Assembly (NCBI GenBank): GCA_029688825.1
Contig: JARUKX010000005.1
Span: 118,878 to 182,877, forward strand
Direction: 5' to 3'
DNA length: 64,000 bases
Origin: Haloarculaceae archaeon H-GB1-1
Lineage (GTDB): Archaea; Halobacteriota; Halobacteria; Halobacteriales; Haloarculaceae
A program made the translations under genes and the position numbers. The notes below the pieces were generated by a model, which was not told the origin of the DNA, did not search any database, and saw only the letters and a program-made list of their open reading frames with translations. Shown piece by piece: positions 7,563 to 15,510 of the stretch (position 1 is its first letter; every line of letters begins with the position of its first letter).

Positions 7563-8456
7563 ATGCTCGACGAGTTGCTCGGACGCGCCGCGCTGAAAGA
7601 GCGCATCGCCGAACTCGAGGAGGAGGTCCACCATCTCGAACGCGAGCGTGACGCCGCGAAGGACAAACGCGCGGACGCCGTCAGCGCTCGACAGGAAGCG
7701 GAGCGGCAGGTCAATCGACTGGAGGACCGCATCGCCGAACTCGAAGGCGAACTGGAGCGCCGCGGCCGGTCGGACGCCGAATCGACCTCGCGCCGGACCG
7801 AGATGCTCAGGGGAGAGCGCCTCGGCGCGGTCCTCGACCGCCTGGAATCCTTCGAGACCGGCCCGGAGGGAGCGTTCACCGCGCTCGTCGACGCCGAACA
7901 CGACCTCGCCGAACCAGTCCGCGACGCGTTCGGCGACCGTGCGGGCCTCGTCGGCCGGAGCGCGCCGTGTCTGGCCGTGACCGACGACGCCGGCCTGACG
8001 GCGGCGACGCTCTCCGTCCCCGACGCTCCCGACGCCTTCGAGACCTGGAGCGACCGCTTCGAGTTCGAGCGCCGCTGGTTCGAGCCGACGGGTGAGTTCG
8101 CGCTGGCGCTCGTCCGCTCTGACCTGTTCGCCCTCGGCGTCTACGACGGCCGCGAGCGGACCGCTTTCCAGGGGTTCGACAGCGACCTCAAGAGCAAGCA
8201 CTCGAAGGGCGGATTCTCGCAGGCGCGCTTCGAACGCCTCCGCGACGAGCAGATCGAGAATCACCTCGACCGCTGTCGCGAGGCGCTCGCGGACCTCCCC
8301 ACCGACCGCCTCTACGTCGTCGGCGAGCGGAGCGTCCTCTCGTCGTTCGAGGAGGTGGCCGACGCGACGTCGACCGTCGACGCGACCGGCGGGCCCGAAC
8401 CCGCACTCGACGACGCCTTCCGAGAGTTCTGGACGGTCCGGCTCACCGCCCTCTGA
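7563..8456 (+). CDS. Vms1/Ankzf1-type peptidyl-tRNA hydrolase
   Basis: This 297-residue protein has an N-terminal coiled coil (about residues 8-68), then an eRF1-like domain. The diagnostic loop SKHSKGGFSQARFERLR covers residues 211-227. Gln220 sits where the catalytic Gln of eukaryotic Vms1/ANKZF1 lies. Those proteins free nascent chains from stalled large subunits by cutting tRNA. The archaeal role is inferred from this homology. The zinc finger and ankyrin repeats of the eukaryotic protein are absent, and the coiled coil may replace them for ribosome contact. The gene lies close to pth2. Confidence 0.8.
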   Translation: MLDELLGRAALKERIAELEEEVHHLERERDAAKDKRADAVSARQEAERQVNRLEDRIAELEGELERRGRSDAESTSRRTEMLRGERLGAVLDRLESFETGPEGAFTALVDAEHDLAEPVRDAFGDRAGLVGRSAPCLAVTDDAGLTAATLSVPDAPDAFETWSDRFEFERRWFEPTGEFALALVRSDLFALGVYDGRERTAFQGFDSDLKSKHSKGGFSQARFERLRDEQIENHLDRCREALADLPTDRLYVVGERSVLSSFEEVADATSTVDATGGPEPALDDAFREFWTVRLTAL

Positions 8457-8537
8457 CCGGCACGCGTTCTGCACTGCGGGCTTCGAGCGCACGTCCACCG
8501 CCGAGGGATTCAAGCCGGCCCCTGCCGACGTGACGAT

Positions 8538-9575
8538 ATGCGCGTTGCCATTCTGGCTCACGAGAAGTTTCCCGACGTCGCCAAAACGGCCGTGGGAATC
8601 CTCAGATACGCGGACTACGAGGTCGCGGCCGTTCTCGACCGCGACCACGCCGGCGACCGCGTCAGCGACCACGTCGGCGACGTTCAGGACGCCCCCATCG
8701 TCGCGGAGATGGACGACGTCGAAGCCGACGTCGACGCGCTCGTCGTCGGCATCGCACCGATCGGTGGCGGCTTCGAGGAGTCCTGGCGACCCGACGTGAC
8801 CGCGGCGTTGCGACGCGGGTGTGACGTCATCTCCGGGTTGCACTACTTCCTGCGCGACGACCCGACGTTCGCGACGCTCGCCGACGAGCACGACTGCGAA
8901 CTCTGGGACGTCCGGAAGTCGCCCGACGACCTCTCCGTCGCGGAGGGGATCGCAGGCGAGGTCGACGCGGACGTGGTCCTGACGGTAGGGACCGACTGCT
9001 CGACCGGGAAGATGACGACCACGCTCGCGCTCGTCCAGGCGGCCCGCGAACGGGGCGTCGAGGCCGGCTTCGTTCCGACGGGGCAGACCGGCGTGATGAT
9101 CGAGGCCGACTGCACGGACGACAGCGCGGACCGTGGCATCGTCGTCGACCGCACCATCAGCGACTTCGCAGCGGGAGCCGTCGAGCGGATGGTCGTCGAC
9201 CGCGCCGCGGATCACGACGTCCTGTTCGTCGAGGGGCAGGGCTCGATCACCCATCCCGCGTACTCGGGCGTGACGACCAGCATCCTCCACGGAGCCATGC
9301 CGGACAGCCTCGTCCTGTGTCACGAAGCAGGCCGACAGGCCATCCACGGCTACGAGGACTTCGAGATTCCGCCGCCACCGAGCTACGTCGACCTGTACGA
9401 GCGACTCGCCGCCCCCGTCCGGGAGGCGACGGTCGTCGGCGGGGCACTGAACACGACGGGACTCGACGACGACCACGCTGAGACGGCCGTCCGGGCCTAC
9501 GCCGACGCAATCGACGCGCCCGCGACCGACCCAGTGCGCCACGGCGTCGGGCCACTGCTCGACGCACTACTATGA
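8538..9575 (+). CDS. dgcN: DUF1611-family N-acetyltransferase DgcN
   Basis: This 345-residue protein has an N-terminal Rossmann-like half and a P-loop (VGTDCSTGKMTTT, about residues 150-162) typical of DUF1611. Paired with an enolase-superfamily partner, the family was reported as DgcN, which N-acetylates D-glutamate in marine bacteria and haloarchaea. A conserved SITHPAYSG segment and the late VVGGALNTTGL also match the family. It overlaps dgcA by 4 nt (ATGA), so the two are translationally coupled. The D-glutamate substrate is inferred from the pairing, not visible in the sequence. Confidence 0.85.
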   Translation: MRVAILAHEKFPDVAKTAVGILRYADYEVAAVLDRDHAGDRVSDHVGDVQDAPIVAEMDDVEADVDALVVGIAPIGGGFEESWRPDVTAALRRGCDVISGLHYFLRDDPTFATLADEHDCELWDVRKSPDDLSVAEGIAGEVDADVVLTVGTDCSTGKMTTTLALVQAARERGVEAGFVPTGQTGVMIEADCTDDSADRGIVVDRTISDFAAGAVERMVVDRAADHDVLFVEGQGSITHPAYSGVTTSILHGAMPDSLVLCHEAGRQAIHGYEDFEIPPPPSYVDLYERLAAPVREATVVGGALNTTGLDDDHAETAVRAYADAIDAPATDPVRHGVGPLLDALL

Positions 9576-10618
9576 ACACCGCCATCGAGCGCCACGACCT
9601 GCCGCTGGCCGACGAGTTCGCAATCAGTCGCGGGTCGATGGCCGTCGCCGAGACGGTGAGCGTCAGCATCGACGCGGACGGGACGACCGGAATCGGCGGC
9701 GCGGCCCCCTCGGCCTACTACGGCGAAACAGCCGAGACGGTCGAGGCCGTGCTACCCGGACTGGTGGAGGCGGTGAAGGAGGTCGACGCGTCGAATCTCC
9801 AGCGAATCGAGCGGCGGCTCGCGGAGACGGTGGGCGACAACCCCGCGGCACGCGCGGCGGTGAGCATCGCCTGCTGGGACCGCCACGCCCGCTCGCTCGA
9901 CGCGCCGCTGTACCGCGTTCTCGGACTCGACCCCGAGGCGACGCCCGCGACCTCGTTCACCATCGGGCTGGCCGACCTCGACCGAATGGCGGAGAAGACG
10001 AACGCGGCCATCGCCGACGGGTACGACGTCCTGAAGGTGAAGGTCGGCACCGAGAGGGACCGCGAGGTGGTCGAGACCGTCCGTGCCGCCGCACCCGACG
10101 CGACCATCAGAGTCGACGCCAACGGCGCGTGGGGACCACACGAGGCCGTCGAGATGACGGACGTGCTCGCCGCCCACGACGTCGAGTTCGTCGAACAGCC
10201 GGTCCCCGGCGCGGACGTGGGGGACCTCCGGTTCGTCCGCGAGCAGGGCGCGATCCCGGTCGCCGCGGACGAATCGTGCGTCACCGCCGCCGACGTTCCC
10301 CGCATCGGCGGCGCGCGAGCGGGAGACGCCGCCGTTGCTGATATCGTCGTCGTGAAGCTGATGAAGTGCGGCGGCGTCGGGCCGGCGCTGGAGCAGATCC
10401 GCGCCGCGCACGCGAGCGGGCTGGACGTGATGCTCGGCTGTATGATCGAGTCGAACGCGTCCATCGCCGCCGCGGCGCATCTCGCGCCGCTCGTCGAGTA
10501 CGCGGACCTCGACGGGTCGCTGTTGCTCGCCGACGATGCCTACACCGGCGTGGAGATGCCGGACGGCGAACTCGACCTCGCCGCGGTCGAGCGCGGCACG
10601 GGCGTCGAGAGAGCGTGA
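9572..10618 (+). CDS. dgcA: Enolase-superfamily racemase DgcA
   Basis: This 348-residue member of the muconate-lactonizing/dipeptide-epimerase branch probably racemises N-acetyl-D-glutamate to the L form. Catalytic Lys residues are in KVK (155-157). The metal ligands are D182 (RVDANGAW), E208 (VEQP) and D233 (AADES), and the opposite base is in VVVKLMKCGG (K262 or K265). The MIESN motif near the end of the barrel is typical of dipeptide epimerases, so L-Ala-D/L-Glu epimerase is an alternative name. It is coupled to dgcN. Confidence 0.85.
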   Translation: MNTAIERHDLPLADEFAISRGSMAVAETVSVSIDADGTTGIGGAAPSAYYGETAETVEAVLPGLVEAVKEVDASNLQRIERRLAETVGDNPAARAAVSIACWDRHARSLDAPLYRVLGLDPEATPATSFTIGLADLDRMAEKTNAAIADGYDVLKVKVGTERDREVVETVRAAAPDATIRVDANGAWGPHEAVEMTDVLAAHDVEFVEQPVPGADVGDLRFVREQGAIPVAADESCVTAADVPRIGGARAGDAAVADIVVVKLMKCGGVGPALEQIRAAHASGLDVMLGCMIESNASIAAAAHLAPLVEYADLDGSLLLADDAYTGVEMPDGELDLAAVERGTGVERA

Positions 10619-10879
10619 CTACTCGACCGGATGCTGTTCCGGCGAGGTGTCCATCTCAGCTTTCTCGGTGTCTTCGTCTGCGCTCGCCGCCGGCGTCGGC
10701 TTCTCGCGGATGAACTCGATGCGGTGATACGGGAAGAAGTCGCGCGTCTCGTCGTCGTTGTCGGCCCACACGCCCGAATCGTAGAACTCCAGACGGGGAC
10801 TCGTGACCTTCGCGGGAACGTCGGCGACGCCTTCGGTCAGGTGGATCTCGTAGACGCGGTCGGAGGTGTTCGACGTCAT
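10619..10879 (-). CDS. Uncharacterised haloarchaeal protein
   Basis: This 86-residue acidic protein has a central block YDSGVWADNDDETRDFFPYHRIEFI and a low-complexity tail. No motif or membrane segment is seen. Its stop codon directly abuts the dgcA stop on the other strand with no spacer. A T-rich TATA-like stretch near 10895-10905 on the minus strand supports the ATG at 10879. Function is unknown. Confidence 0.75.
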   Translation of the reverse strand: MTSNTSDRVYEIHLTEGVADVPAKVTSPRLEFYDSGVWADNDDETRDFFPYHRIEFIREKPTPAASADEDTEKAEMDTSPEQHPVE

Positions 10880-10965
10880 AACTGAAGAGAGGCGGCCCAA
10901 AAGAAAGAACGTCGGCGGTCATTCTCACTGCGTGGGGATTGCTCGTGCCCGACGGTGGCCGGCGC

Positions 10966-12531
10966 TCAGAGCCACTCGGCGAACGACTCGGTCTCGCGAC
11001 TCCGCGCGACGTACGACTCCTGCATGGCGACGATGGCCTCTTCGAGTGACTCTCCGTCGGCCAGGTTGTCTCGGACCTGCGCCTTCTTCCAGTCGCTCGG
11101 GGCCGTGCGTGCCTCCCAGCGAGCCTCGAACGGCCGCAGGTAGCGGTCGCGAGCGTCGGCGTCGAAGCCCTGCGCGGCGAGCCCCTCGCGTGCGTACTCG
11201 AACACCTCGTCGAAGACGACCTCGGGGTCGCTCGTCCGCTCGCCGTCGGCGCTGATCCAGGCGAACTCGGCGTCCAGTCCGTTGTCGACCACGTCGTAGA
11301 AGCTCTCGCGGGTCGCATCCCAGTCGAGCGACGGGAGCGGGTGATCGGCCTCGACGAGCCCGCGAAGCAGGCCGGCGGTCAGCGCCAGCAGCCCCACGTT
11401 GTCCCGGATGGTCGGCTGGGTCGGCAGCGGGCGGTACTCGATGCGCATCGAGCGCTCGTCGGCCGCGCCGTCGACGGCGTCGCCGCCGATCACGCAGCGC
11501 ACCCAGCGCCAGAACGTGCCGCGCGCGTGGCCGTACTCGAAGAACCGCTCGCCGAAGTCGAGGTCGTCGTCGGGGTCGCGGACCCACTCCTCCAGGAACG
11601 GCGCGAAGCGGTCGTCCTCGACCACGGCGTCGACGACATCCGTCCGGGAGTCGATGTCGTCGGGGACGCGGACCTTCCGGTTCGGCGTCTGGTTCATCGA
11701 CTGCTCGAAGGCAGCGATGCGGAGTTCGTGGGCGGTCTCCTCGACGAGCGTTTCCGGGTCGGCCACGTCGCCGTAGAGGTCGCCCGGGAGGAACGGCGAG
11801 TTCGAAGCCAGCGCCAGCAGCGGCGCCATGGTCCGGATGGCCACGGCGAAGTACTGCGGGAACTCCTCGGTCGCTGGAATCTGGAGGTGTGGCTGGATGG
11901 AACTGGTCAGCGACTCGAAGATGATCGAGGGGAACGCGTACTCGAAGCCTGCGACGGAGAAATCGAGCGACCCGCCAGCGAGCCGGAGCGCCTCGTTGTC
12001 CAGTGCCACGTACCGCGGGGCCTGCCGCATGTTCTGCGCCACGACGACGCCGTCCTCGGTCACCGTGTCGGTCAGGTACGCGTCGCTTCCCTCGGGACCC
12101 GGCACGCCCCACATTGCGTCGAGGACGACGTCGTACTCCTCGCCGGCGAGCTCTCGCGCGGTCGAGAGCTGGGTCGTCAGGTCCGTCGCTTGCTCGGCGA
12201 GTCCGGCCTCGTCGAACGCAGTCGGGTCGGTGTTGAGTTCGGCGTTGTGCAGGCCGAGTTCCTTGTTGACGGCGGAGTCGAACACGGCGTCGGGAAGTCG
12301 GGCGAGTCGCATCCCGTCGAGCGCCTGCGTCGTCCCACCGTCGGCCCGGGCCGACCCGCCGCGGACGGCGTACACCTCGACCTCCAGGCCGAGCGTGAAC
12401 GCCTCGTTGTCGAGGTTTCCGGCAGATATCTCGTCCCGCAACGTGGCGGCCTGCTCGCGGACCCGGTCGTCGAACTCCGCGGCGGTCTCCTCCGAGAGCG
12501 CCCGCTGGACCAGGTCGGTGAGTTCGGTCAT
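10966..12531 (-). CDS. Glutamate-cysteine-ligase-like carboxylate-amine ligase
   Basis: This 521-residue protein shows the GCS2-type ligase pattern. It has an N-terminal LGLEVEVYAV strand (Glu metal/ATP ligands), LGLHNAELNTDP, SSIQPHLQIP, SNSPFLPGDLY and the late RIEYRPLPTQPTIRDN. It is longer than the roughly 360-residue GshA that makes gamma-glutamylcysteine in haloarchaea, so it is probably a paralogue with another amine substrate. No operon partner is evident. The next gene upstream (gamma-carbonic-anhydrase-like) is separated by 60 bp. Confidence 0.75.
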   Translation of the reverse strand: MTELTDLVQRALSEETAAEFDDRVREQAATLRDEISAGNLDNEAFTLGLEVEVYAVRGGSARADGGTTQALDGMRLARLPDAVFDSAVNKELGLHNAELNTDPTAFDEAGLAEQATDLTTQLSTARELAGEEYDVVLDAMWGVPGPEGSDAYLTDTVTEDGVVVAQNMRQAPRYVALDNEALRLAGGSLDFSVAGFEYAFPSIIFESLTSSIQPHLQIPATEEFPQYFAVAIRTMAPLLALASNSPFLPGDLYGDVADPETLVEETAHELRIAAFEQSMNQTPNRKVRVPDDIDSRTDVVDAVVEDDRFAPFLEEWVRDPDDDLDFGERFFEYGHARGTFWRWVRCVIGGDAVDGAADERSMRIEYRPLPTQPTIRDNVGLLALTAGLLRGLVEADHPLPSLDWDATRESFYDVVDNGLDAEFAWISADGERTSDPEVVFDEVFEYAREGLAAQGFDADARDRYLRPFEARWEARTAPSDWKKAQVRDNLADGESLEEAIVAMQESYVARSRETESFAEWL

Positions 12532-12591
12532 GCCCTGAAAAACCGGAGTGTCTGGTTCAGTGTTACGGTTCCACCGGATACTGCCGGGACG

Positions 12592-13104
12592 CTACGAGAA
12601 CAGGTCCTCGTGGCGCTGGGCGAGGTTGGCGTAATCGCCGGAGTGGAACGCCTCGAAGACGGCTTCGGGGTCGATGTTCGTCTCCGACAGCGGCGTCACG
12701 GAGGCCGGCATCCCGCGGACGAACGAGTCGGGCGGGACCTCGTAGCCGGGCGGGACGACCGTCCCCATCGCGACGATGCTTCCGGACCCGATGACTGCCT
12801 CGGAGACCGTCGAATTGAAGCCGACGAGCGCGCCGTCCTCGACGGCGCTGTCGTTCAGGACGGCCCCGTGGCCGACCATCACGTTCTCGCCGACCGTCGA
12901 CGCGTGGAGGACCGCGTTGTCGCCGATTGCCGACTCGCGACCGACTTCGACCGGACCGACGTCGCCACGGAGGACCGCACCGGGCCAGACGTTCGCGTTT
13001 GCGTCGATGGAGACGTCGCCGACGACCGTCGCCTCGCGGCTCACGTGCGCGTAGCCGTGCACGTCGGGCTTGGTCCCCTCGAATGCGTATTCGCGTCTAT
13101 CCAT
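12592..13104 (-). CDS. Gamma-carbonic-anhydrase-like hexapeptide protein
   Basis: This 170-residue left-handed beta-helix protein is built from hexapeptide repeats, with the gamma-CA RGDV motif (46-49). Two of the three zinc-type His are present (H67 in NAVLHAS, H79 in VGHGAV). The third position is Asn84 (GHGAVLND, where active enzymes have GHxxxLH). The usual Gln in IQDN is Gly (IGDN, 61-64). It may therefore be a non-CA member of the YrdA/PaaY group. Confidence 0.85.
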   Translation of the reverse strand: MDRREYAFEGTKPDVHGYAHVSREATVVGDVSIDANANVWPGAVLRGDVGPVEVGRESAIGDNAVLHASTVGENVMVGHGAVLNDSAVEDGALVGFNSTVSEAVIGSGSIVAMGTVVPPGYEVPPDSFVRGMPASVTPLSETNIDPEAVFEAFHSGDYANLAQRHEDLFS

Positions 13105-13170
13105 ACGAGAGGGGTCGAGTGGACGCCTGAAAACTCTTGACCCGACGGCGAGACGGACCGAGAATCGTCG

Positions 13171-13572
13171 TCAGTTCGGAACGTCGTCCAGTCGCGAGGT
13201 GCACCAGTGGCAGAACTCGAGGTCGTCGTCGAGTTCCTTGCCGCAGAAGGGGCAGTTCGCCGCGTTCTGGACGTCGTGGCGGTGTGCATTCCGCGAGGCG
13301 ACCCAGTACGCGTCGACCATGCTCAACACGGTGAGCGCGAACAGGAGCGCGATAGCACCGGTCGGCAGTTGCTGGCTCGCCGTCACGATAGCGTCAAGCG
13401 AGGGCTGCTCCGGGACGACCGTGTCTGGAATCACGAGCGTGCTCGACGTGATGACGAGGCCGAACCACAGCAGCGCTCGCAGCCATTCGCGGAGATAGAC
13501 GTGACCCAGCCCCGGGTACACCAGTGCCAAGACGACCGCGAGCCACGGTCGTTTTCGGGAGTTTACCGTCAC
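13171..13572 (-). CDS. Membrane protein with C-terminal zinc ribbon
   Basis: This 133-residue protein has two or three hydrophobic segments (a WLAVVLALVYPGLGHVYL opening, then about residues 33-50 and 68-90). It ends in a cytoplasmic zinc ribbon, CPFCGKELDDDLEFCHWC. The PGLGHVYL motif and ribbon match DUF7575-type haloarchaeal proteins. A GTG at 13572 is chosen because AAAGTTAAG lies about 28 bp upstream, predicting a leaderless start there. A longer start at 13599 would precede the likely transcription start. Function is unknown. Confidence 0.8.
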   Translation of the reverse strand: MTVNSRKRPWLAVVLALVYPGLGHVYLREWLRALLWFGLVITSSTLVIPDTVVPEQPSLDAIVTASQQLPTGAIALLFALTVLSMVDAYWVASRNAHRHDVQNAANCPFCGKELDDDLEFCHWCTSRLDDVPN

Positions 13573-13618
13573 TATCCCCGTCGTGGGACATGAACCCACC
13601 TTAACTTTGCGACTCCAG

Positions 13619-14296
13619 TCAGCGGCCCTCCAGTTTCGCGACGAGGTCCGAGAGCGTCGCGAGGTCGTACTGCCCCGGAGCCGTGGCGTCTGCGGGGTCG
13701 ACGGGTGCGTAGCCGATTCGCGACCCGTACAGCGGGGCGACGGCCCGTGAGTGACGGCCTGCTTCGCCCATCGCCATCGTCGCCACCGTCTCTCCCGCGA
13801 CGGTTCGTGACCGGGTCGCCGCGAGCAGGTCGAGCACGTCGTCTGGCGAGTGCGCTGTCACTGCGACCTTCCCCACGTCGCCCACCGAGGACGCCCGGGA
13901 GAGCCAGTCTTCGAGGGTCTCCCGGTCGGGCGTCACCTCGAAGTCGTGCGTCGAGACCACGACGCTCGCGCCGTTGTCGTGGGCGTGCTCGACGACGCGC
14001 TGCCCGTCACCGTCGTCGAGCGTCTGCAGTTCGACGTCCACCGCTTCGACGGCCTCGTTCTCGACCGCAGAGCAGAGCGCGTCCAGACGGGCCGGCGTAT
14101 CGGCCGCTTCGCCGCCCTCCCAGTCGGCGCGGTTCGTGACGAGGATGGAGAGGTCACCGTCGTACTCCGCAAGCGCCGCCAGCGGGTCGTCGGCGAGGTC
14201 CATCCGATACTCCACGGCGTCCGCGTGGTCGCGTGCGTCCGGTTCGTCGGCGAGGTCGGCCGTGCTGGCCGTCAGCACGAACGAATCGAAGTTCAT
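13619..14296 (-). CDS. aroD: 3-dehydroquinate dehydratase, type I
   Basis: This 225-residue enzyme catalyses the third step of the shikimate pathway through a Schiff base. The substrate-binding EYR is at residues 29-31, the catalytic His117 is in VVSTHDFE, and the Schiff-base Lys143 is in GKVAVTAHS. A MGEAGRHSR phosphate/carboxylate loop follows. Size fits a monofunctional archaeal AroD. ATG 14296 is chosen because the fold starts directly there. T-rich sequence at 14316-14324 could serve as its TATA box. Confidence 0.93.
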   Translation of the reverse strand: MNFDSFVLTASTADLADEPDARDHADAVEYRMDLADDPLAALAEYDGDLSILVTNRADWEGGEAADTPARLDALCSAVENEAVEAVDVELQTLDDGDGQRVVEHAHDNGASVVVSTHDFEVTPDRETLEDWLSRASSVGDVGKVAVTAHSPDDVLDLLAATRSRTVAGETVATMAMGEAGRHSRAVAPLYGSRIGYAPVDPADATAPGQYDLATLSDLVAKLEGR

Positions 14297-14327
14297 GGCG
14301 TCGCTTCTCGGGACGGGGAAAAAGGTC

Positions 14328-14513
14328 ATACGAATTCCACGGCCAAAGGGACAGTCCTCGAACACGTCGGCGACGACCTCGGCGAGCGGACTGGGGCTGA
14401 CGGCGCTCGTCGCCGACGATACCGCACACGGCTGGACGGTGGCCCCAACTGAGAGCGAAGACGTCGCGCGCTCCGAGGTCACCGACGTGACGTTCGACGA
14501 ACCGAATTCGTGA
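14328..14513 (+). pseudogene. Small broken or mis-sequenced gene next to aroD
   Basis: Two frames with strong haloarchaeal codon bias join at GGGG (14393-14396). The first reads TNSTAKGTVLEHVGDDLGE up to ERTG. The second continues LTALVADDTAHGWTV and ends in DVTFDEPNS at a TGA (14511-14513). Removing one G fuses them. The 5' end reads ATACG where ATGACG would give a start codon. With both single-base corrections a 61-residue acidic protein results. I do not recognise a family. It is either a decayed gene or sequencing errors. No good promoter is visible. Confidence 0.4.
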
Positions 14514-14516
14514 GCG

Positions 14517-15410
14517 TCACTCGTCCAGTTCGTCCAGCGCCGAGCGAATCTCGGTAATCTGCGCGGTCTGCTGTTCGTTCGCGTCGGCGATATCCTCGAC
14601 CTCCGCGGCGACTTCCTCGGCGCTCTCGGCGGTCATGTCGACCATGCTGGCGACCTCCTCGGTGCTCGTCGCCTGTTCGTCGGTCGCGCTCGCGACCTCC
14701 TCGGCACCGCGAGCGGCTTCCTCGACCGCGTCGTCGATGTCCTTCAGGATGTCCACCGCCTCGGTGACCTGGTCGATCCCCTCCTCGACCTGGTCGTTCG
14801 CGTCCGCGATGCTCTCGACGGTGTCCTCCGTATCGGATTTGATGTTCGCGACGAGGCTCTCGATCTCGGTCGCGTTCTGCTGGGACTCCTCTGCCAGCGA
14901 CTTCACCTCGTCTGCGACGACCGCGAAGCCGCTCCCGGCCTCGCCGGCCCGAGCGGCTTCGATGGACGCGTTCAGCGCGAGCATGTTCGTCTGGTCGGCG
15001 ATGTCGTTGATGACCTCCACGATCTCGTCGATCTCGTCGATGCGCTCTCGGAGCGTGTGGACGTCCGTGGAAACGTCCTCGTTGGCATCGTCGACGGACT
15101 CCATCGCGTCGATGGCGTCGTCGGCCACCTCTCGCCCGCGCGCAGCGAGACCACGCGCCTCCGTGCTGACGGACTTCACCTGGCTCGCGCTGGAGGCGAC
15201 CTCCTCGACGGTTGCGCTGAGGTTCGAGACCTCGCTCGCGACCTCGCGCATGTTCTCCGACTGCTCGGACGCGAGTTCGCTGATCTGGTTCGAACTCTGC
15301 GAGACGTTCTTCGACGTCTCCAGGAGTTCGTCTATCGCGTCGCCGAGGTCGGCTACGTCGACGTCTTCCTGCGCCCCGAGATCGACGGATAAGGCTGTCT
15401 GGGATGACAT
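14517..15410 (-). CDS. Soluble methyl-accepting chemotaxis transducer
   Basis: This 297-residue protein is almost entirely helical and contains the MCP signalling domain. The hairpin tip ([19 protein letters not shown]) is the site that binds CheA/CheW. Glu/Gln/Ala-rich methylation helices flank it. There is no transmembrane segment, HAMP or recognised sensor domain. The short N-terminal region (about 45 residues) must sense or couple to a partner, as in the cytoplasmic Htr proteins of Halobacterium. No che or arl genes are nearby. The ATG at 15410 begins [12 protein letters not shown]. Confidence 0.9.
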   Translation of the reverse strand: MSSQTALSVDLGAQEDVDVADLGDAIDELLETSKNVSQSSNQISELASEQSENMREVASEVSNLSATVEEVASSASQVKSVSTEARGLAARGREVADDAIDAMESVDDANEDVSTDVHTLRERIDEIDEIVEVINDIADQTNMLALNASIEAARAGEAGSGFAVVADEVKSLAEESQQNATEIESLVANIKSDTEDTVESIADANDQVEEGIDQVTEAVDILKDIDDAVEEAARGAEEVASATDEQATSTEEVASMVDMTAESAEEVAAEVEDIADANEQQTAQITEIRSALDELDE

Positions 15411-15510
15411 GTATGTCAGTACTCGTTTCGTCGAGAGCGCCGACAGTAAACGTGACCCCACAGTTATCAGGACTGATTATCCCCCGAGGGCAAGCTCGAA
15501 CTGACTCGAT

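Noticed and set aside
7533..9542. A 669-codon open frame on the minus strand
   Set aside because: It is antisense to the Vms1-like and dgcN genes and arises from GC-rich codon bias. It has no family motif, and the plus-strand genes carry clear domains.
11341..13140. A 599-codon open frame on the plus strand
   Set aside because: It is antisense to the ligase-like and gamma-CA-like genes. Its composition is Arg/Val/Asp with no domain, while the opposite strand has real motifs.
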